A stretch of DNA of 8,179 nt, from positions 1 to 8,179 of the forward strand of contig CAYFLU010000151.1 of the NCBI GenBank assembly GCA_964343975.1, in the 5' to 3' direction. The translations under genes were made by a program, and so were the position numbers. The first letter of the stretch is position 1. The number at the start of each line of letters is the position of its first letter. Below the pieces are notes generated by a model, which ran no database searches, was not told the origin of the DNA, and saw only the letters and a list, made by a program, of their open reading frames with translations. Source of the DNA: SCUN01 sp964343975 (GTDB taxonomy: Bacteria; Acidobacteriota; Vicinamibacteria; Vicinamibacterales; SCN-69-37). Below are positions 5,574 to 8,179 of the stretch, one piece after another.

Positions 5574-8179
5574 TTACTTGATGACCTCGCCCCCGCCGCC
5601 CTTCTTGGCGAGCGAGCGGTAGTACTCCTCCACCGAGCCGCGGAACGCCGGTGGCACCTGATCGGAGCCGTTGAGGAAGAGCTGGTTGCTCTTCTCGACC
5701 TTCTTGCGCAGGTTGAACTCCACGGTCTGGAGATTGTCGAGCGCCTTGGTCGCGAGCTGCTTCGTCACTTCCGGATCGTTGTAGGCGTTGGTCTGGCCGA
5801 GGCTCTTGAGGTTGTTCAGCACCTGCTCGAGCGCGGCCAGATCGTCCTTCGACGCGGCCGCGTTCTGCAGCGCCTGACGCAAGCCCTGCGCATCCTGCGC
5901 CGCCTGTTGCGCCTCGTTCGCAAACTGCCGCGCCTGCTGCTGGCCATACTGCCGGCCCGCCTGCATCCGCGAATCCGCGCCCGCATTCACACCACGCGCC
6001 GGTCCGTTCGTCATGCCCTGCTGACGTCCGCCCTGCTGACCACCCTGGCCTTGCTGACCCTGCTGACCTTGTTGGCCCTGCTGCCCCTGCTGGCCTTGCT
6101 GACCTTGCTGACCTTGCTGGCCTTGCTGACCNNNNNNNNNNNNNNNNNNNNNNNNNNNNNNNNNNNNNNNNNNNNNNNNNNNNNNNNNNNNNNNNNNNNN
6201 NNNNNNNNNNNNNNNNNNNNNNNNNNNNNNNTGCTGACCCTGCTGGCCCTGCTGACCTCGCTGACCCTGCTGGCCTTGCTGGCCCTGCTGACCCTGCTGA
6301 CCCTGCTGACCTCGCTGACCCTGCTGGCCTTGCTGGCCTTGCTGACCCTGCTGACCCTGCTGACCTTGCTGCCCCTGCTGACCTTGCTGCCCCTGCTGGC
6401 CCTGCTGACCCTGCTGCTGATCGCCCTGTTGGCCCTGATCACCCTGCTGCGCCTGCTGCATCCGGTCCTGCAGCGACTGGATGTTGCGCAGAAGATCGCT
6501 CGCCTGCCCGAGCGCGCGCTGCTGCGCGTTCTGCTGTTGCTGACGGCCCTGCCCCGACTGCGCATCCGCCACGCGCTGACGCACGTCCTCGAGGTTCTTC
6601 CCGATCTCGTCTTCGTACGCCTGCGTCGTCTGTCCCTGGTTCTGCAGCGTGCCGCGCGTGTAGTCGATCTTGTCCTTCACGCGGTTGTCGCGGAGCGCCG
6701 ACGCCGCATCCGCCACGCGGCGTGACGTGTCCTTGTCGCTCGCGCGCGTGTCGGTGGCGAGCTTGTCGAGCTGCTGCTGCAGCTGATTGACCTGATCGGT
6801 CATCTGCGCCTTCTGCTCGGCCAGCTGCTGCGCGCGCTGCTGACGATCCTGCGTGCCCGCGCCGTTCTGATTCAGATTGCGCGTCTGCTGCTGAATGTCC
6901 TTCTGCTGCTGCGCCAGGCGATTGGCCTGCTGCGCCGCATTCGCCAGATCGCGCTGCGGCCGGCTCTGCTGCGCGTTCTGCAGCTGCCGCGCGGCTTCCT
7001 GCATCTGCTGCAGCGCCTGCTGCGCCTGCGCGCCGCCGTCGGCCTGCTGATTGGCCGCCGACTGCCGCATCTGGTTCGCCGCCGACTGCATCTGCTGCGC
7101 CGCGCGCGACAGGTCATCGCGCTGCTGTTGCTGGCGCTGCTGCTCGCGGCTCAGCTGCTGCAGCTGCCGCGCCATCTGCTCCATCTCGTCGGCGAGCTGC
7201 CGCTGGCCCTGCCCGCCCTGCGTGGCGCGGTTGCCCTGCTGCTGCGCGCGACGCTGCCGCTCGGCTTCCTGCTGCTGCCGGCGCGCCAGCTCCTTCATCT
7301 TCTCGGCCAGCTCATCGACCTTCTGGTCGGCCTGCTGTTGCTGCTGCGACTGCGCCTGCTGCTGCGTCTCGTACTGGTTCGCCATCTTGTCGAGCTGCAT
7401 CTGGAAGAGATCCGCCAGATCCTCCGACATGGCATTCTGCTGACCGCCGCCGCCACCGCCGCCGCCCTGCTGTTGCTGACGCATCACCTGCAGTTCGTAC
7501 TTCTGCTCGGCCTCCTGCAACAGCTGATACGCCTTCTGCTCGGGCGTGAGCGCTTGCTTCGCGCGCTGCGCATCGAGCTCCACACCGGCCTGCTTCATCG
7601 GCTCGATCGCCTTTACGAGCGTGTCGGCGATCTTCTTGAACTCGTCGTTGCCCTGCAGACGCTGCACCATCTGCCCGATCAACTCCTCGACCTGCCCGCG
7701 CAGTTTGTCCTGCTGCAGGCGGATCACGACGAGCGCTTCCTTCGTCTTGTCAGCGCCGTTCAGCTTCGCATCGCGATCCGCATTGAACGTGGCCGCGATG
7801 ATTTCCTTCTGCTGCTGCGCCAGCGAGCCGCGCTGCTGTTGCTGTCCCTGCCCTTGCCCCTGGCCCTGCTGCTGCGACTGCGCCTGGCGGAACGTGCGAT
7901 TGAACGGATCCACTTCGATGAAGTAGATGTCGCTCTTCGATGTCTTCGGCCCGCTCACGATGTCCGTGTCGGTCACTTCCGCGTAGTAGCTCACCGAGTC
8001 GCCCGGCTTCACGCCAAGCTCTTCGAGATACAGCGTGTGCCCGGCGGTGACTTCGCTCAGCGCCTTGCCGGACGGCGAGTACAGATCCACGCTCTTCTCC
8101 GGACCGCCGTTCACGGAATACACGAGCTTCAAACCGCGCACGCCGTAGTCGTCGTCGGCCTTCGCCTGCAGAAACACTT
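5574..8179 (-). CDS. very Gln-rich DUF4175-like envelope protein with a collagen-like (GQQ)n tract, 5'-truncated, contains assembly gap
   Basis: The frame is open to the window edge. The GTG at 8175-8177 (complement) encodes Val inside a domain, not the start. Numbered from it, residues 1-95 look like a beta-sandwich segment (ADDDYGVRGLKLVYSVNGG, then SVSYYAEVTDTD). Residues 96-588 are Gln/Ala/Lys-rich and probably helical coiled coil, with an eight-Gly run (nt about 7443-7466). Residues about 589-708 are (Gly-Gln-Gln)n, split by 100 N. Residues 709-867 are a more ordinary helical C-terminal domain containing VPPAFRGSVEEYYRSLAKK, ending GGGGEVIK. This layout matches large DUF4175-family proteins, which carry N-terminal membrane segments; those would lie beyond the window. 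The family name is from memory of the layout. Function is unknown; an extracytoplasmic scaffold-like role is inference. A UUCG terminator follows the stop. The true length is uncertain because of the gap. Confidence 0.75.
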   Translation of the reverse strand, partial: VFLQAKADDDYGVRGLKLVYSVNGGPEKSVDLYSPSGKALSEVTAGHTLYLEELGVKPGDSVSYYAEVTDTDIVSGPKTSKSDIYFIEVDPFNRTFRQAQSQQQGQGQGQGQQQQRGSLAQQQKEIIAATFNADRDAKLNGADKTKEALVVIRLQQDKLRGQVEELIGQMVQRLQGNDEFKKIADTLVKAIEPMKQAGVELDAQRAKQALTPEQKAYQLLQEAEQKYELQVMRQQQQGGGGGGGGQQNAMSEDLADLFQMQLDKMANQYETQQQAQSQQQQQADQKVDELAEKMKELARRQQQEAERQRRAQQQGNRATQGGQGQRQLADEMEQMARQLQQLSREQQRQQQQRDDLSRAAQQMQSAANQMRQSAANQQADGGAQAQQALQQMQEAARQLQNAQQSRPQRDLANAAQQANRLAQQQKDIQQQTRNLNQNGAGTQDRQQRAQQLAEQKAQMTDQVNQLQQQLDKLATDTRASDKDTSRRVADAASALRDNRVKDKIDYTRGTLQNQGQTTQAYEDEIGKNLEDVRQRVADAQSGQGRQQQQNAQQRALGQASDLLRNIQSLQDRMQQAQQGDQGQQGDQQQGQQGQQGQQGQQGQQGQQGQQGQQGQQGQQGQRGQQGQQGQQGQQGQQGQRGQQGQQGQXXXXXXXXXXXXXXXXXXXXXXXXXXXXXXXXXXGQQGQQGQQGQQGQQGQQGQQGQQGQQGQGGQQGGRQQGMTNGPARGVNAGADSRMQAGRQYGQQQARQFANEAQQAAQDAQGLRQALQNAAASKDDLAALEQVLNNLKSLGQTNAYNDPEVTKQLATKALDNLQTVEFNLRKKVEKSNQLFLNGSDQVPPAFRGSVEEYYRSLAKKGGGGEVIK
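6132..6231. other. 100-N assembly gap inside the tandem repeat
   Basis: Exactly 100 N, the customary placeholder for a gap of unknown size. It lies wholly in the 9-bp repeat, where short-read assembly would break. The flanks are in the same frame and the same 9-bp phase: after completing one base of the left unit, 99 N equal 11 units. This may be chance. Confidence 0.98.
6250..6357. repeat. 54-bp higher-order repeat, two adjacent copies
   Basis: Six consecutive 9-bp units (6250-6303) are repeated by the next six (6304-6357) with 53 of 54 bases identical; the only difference is C at 6285 versus T at 6339. A shorter exact 18-bp doublet (6358-6375, 6376-6393) follows. This shows recent expansion by duplication of multi-unit blocks. 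Confidence 0.93.

Larger units (their letters stand above)
6052..6411 (-). repeat. 9-bp tandem repeat encoding collagen-like Gly-Gln-Gln triplets
   Basis: Plus-strand unit is TGCTGRCCY. Nine units stand left of the gap (6052-6131, the last one base short) and twenty right of it (6232-6411), each encoding Gly-Gln-Gln. Units at 6259 and 6313 start with C instead of T, turning CAA into CGA (Gly-Gln-Arg). Degenerate units continue leftwards at 6034-6051. If the gap length were real, the tract would be 40 triplets. Confidence 0.95.

Noticed and set aside
6034..6411. CRISPR-like or minisatellite array
   Set aside because: The units are contiguous 9-mers without spacers and stay in the reading frame; this is a coding tandem repeat.
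5559..6725. Plus-strand ORF of 388 codons with Leu-rich LLTLLALL repeats that looks like membrane segments
   Set aside because: It is the complement of the GQQ repeat and the Gln-rich coding region; the minus frame has a conserved N-terminal domain, C-terminal domain and terminator.
8175..8177. GTG as the start of the Gln-rich protein
   Set aside because: It falls inside a beta-sandwich segment that is open to the window edge, with no signal peptide; the gene continues beyond the window.

Overview
This is a high-GC bacterial window (strong G/C preference at third codon positions) with a chromosomal housekeeping or accessory gene mix and a 100-N scaffold gap, so it comes from a draft or metagenomic assembly. 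The combination of a short PadR regulator with a TTACAT-type palindrome, an S13 carboxypeptidase, a lipoprotein MsrA and a very Gln-rich DUF4175-like protein would fit Acidobacteriota (Vicinamibacteria-like) or a related soil phylum such as Gemmatimonadota. There is no rRNA or marker gene here, so that placement is inference only.

Layout, plus strand (1-4633): (1) the 3' part of a peptidase S13 D-alanyl-D-alanine carboxypeptidase (dacB/PBP4 type), cut by the window edge inside its catalytic SxxK motif; (2) after a 109-nt intergenic stretch with two overlapping inverted repeats, a DegT/DnrJ/EryC1-type PLP aminotransferase with an unusual aromatic/hydrophobic insertion; (3) an Hsp70-family, YegD-like ATPase without a substrate-binding domain, whose family homology begins at a CTG codon just after the aminotransferase stop; (4) 23 nt later, a lipoprotein-type peptide methionine sulfoxide reductase A with only one Cys in its mature catalytic domain. 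Genes 2-4 are packed tightly and could form one transcription unit.

Layout, minus strand (4650-8179, transcribed right to left): the C-terminal 868 codons of a huge Gln-rich, DUF4175-like cell-envelope protein with a collagen-like (Gly-Gln-Gln)n tract interrupted by the assembly gap; a UUCG-tetraloop intrinsic terminator; a perfect 19-bp palindrome; an 88-aa PadR-family regulator; a 27-codon ORF coupled to it by an ATGA overlap; and a four-TM membrane protein of unknown function. The last gene ends convergently with msrA over a 20-bp tandem duplication.

Functionally the window leans to cell-envelope maintenance and stress: peptidoglycan trimming, a possible sugar aminotransferase, a chaperone-like ATPase, exported protein repair, and a PadR-controlled membrane protein. 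I see no mobile element, CRISPR array, tRNA or rRNA. The most distinctive items are the perfect PadR palindrome tucked against a terminator, the single-Cys lipoprotein MsrA, the CTG-start question of the Hsp70-like gene, the tandemly duplicated msrA 3' end, and the (GQQ)n tract with its 54-bp higher-order repeat. I do not find convincing evidence of a wholly new multigene system.
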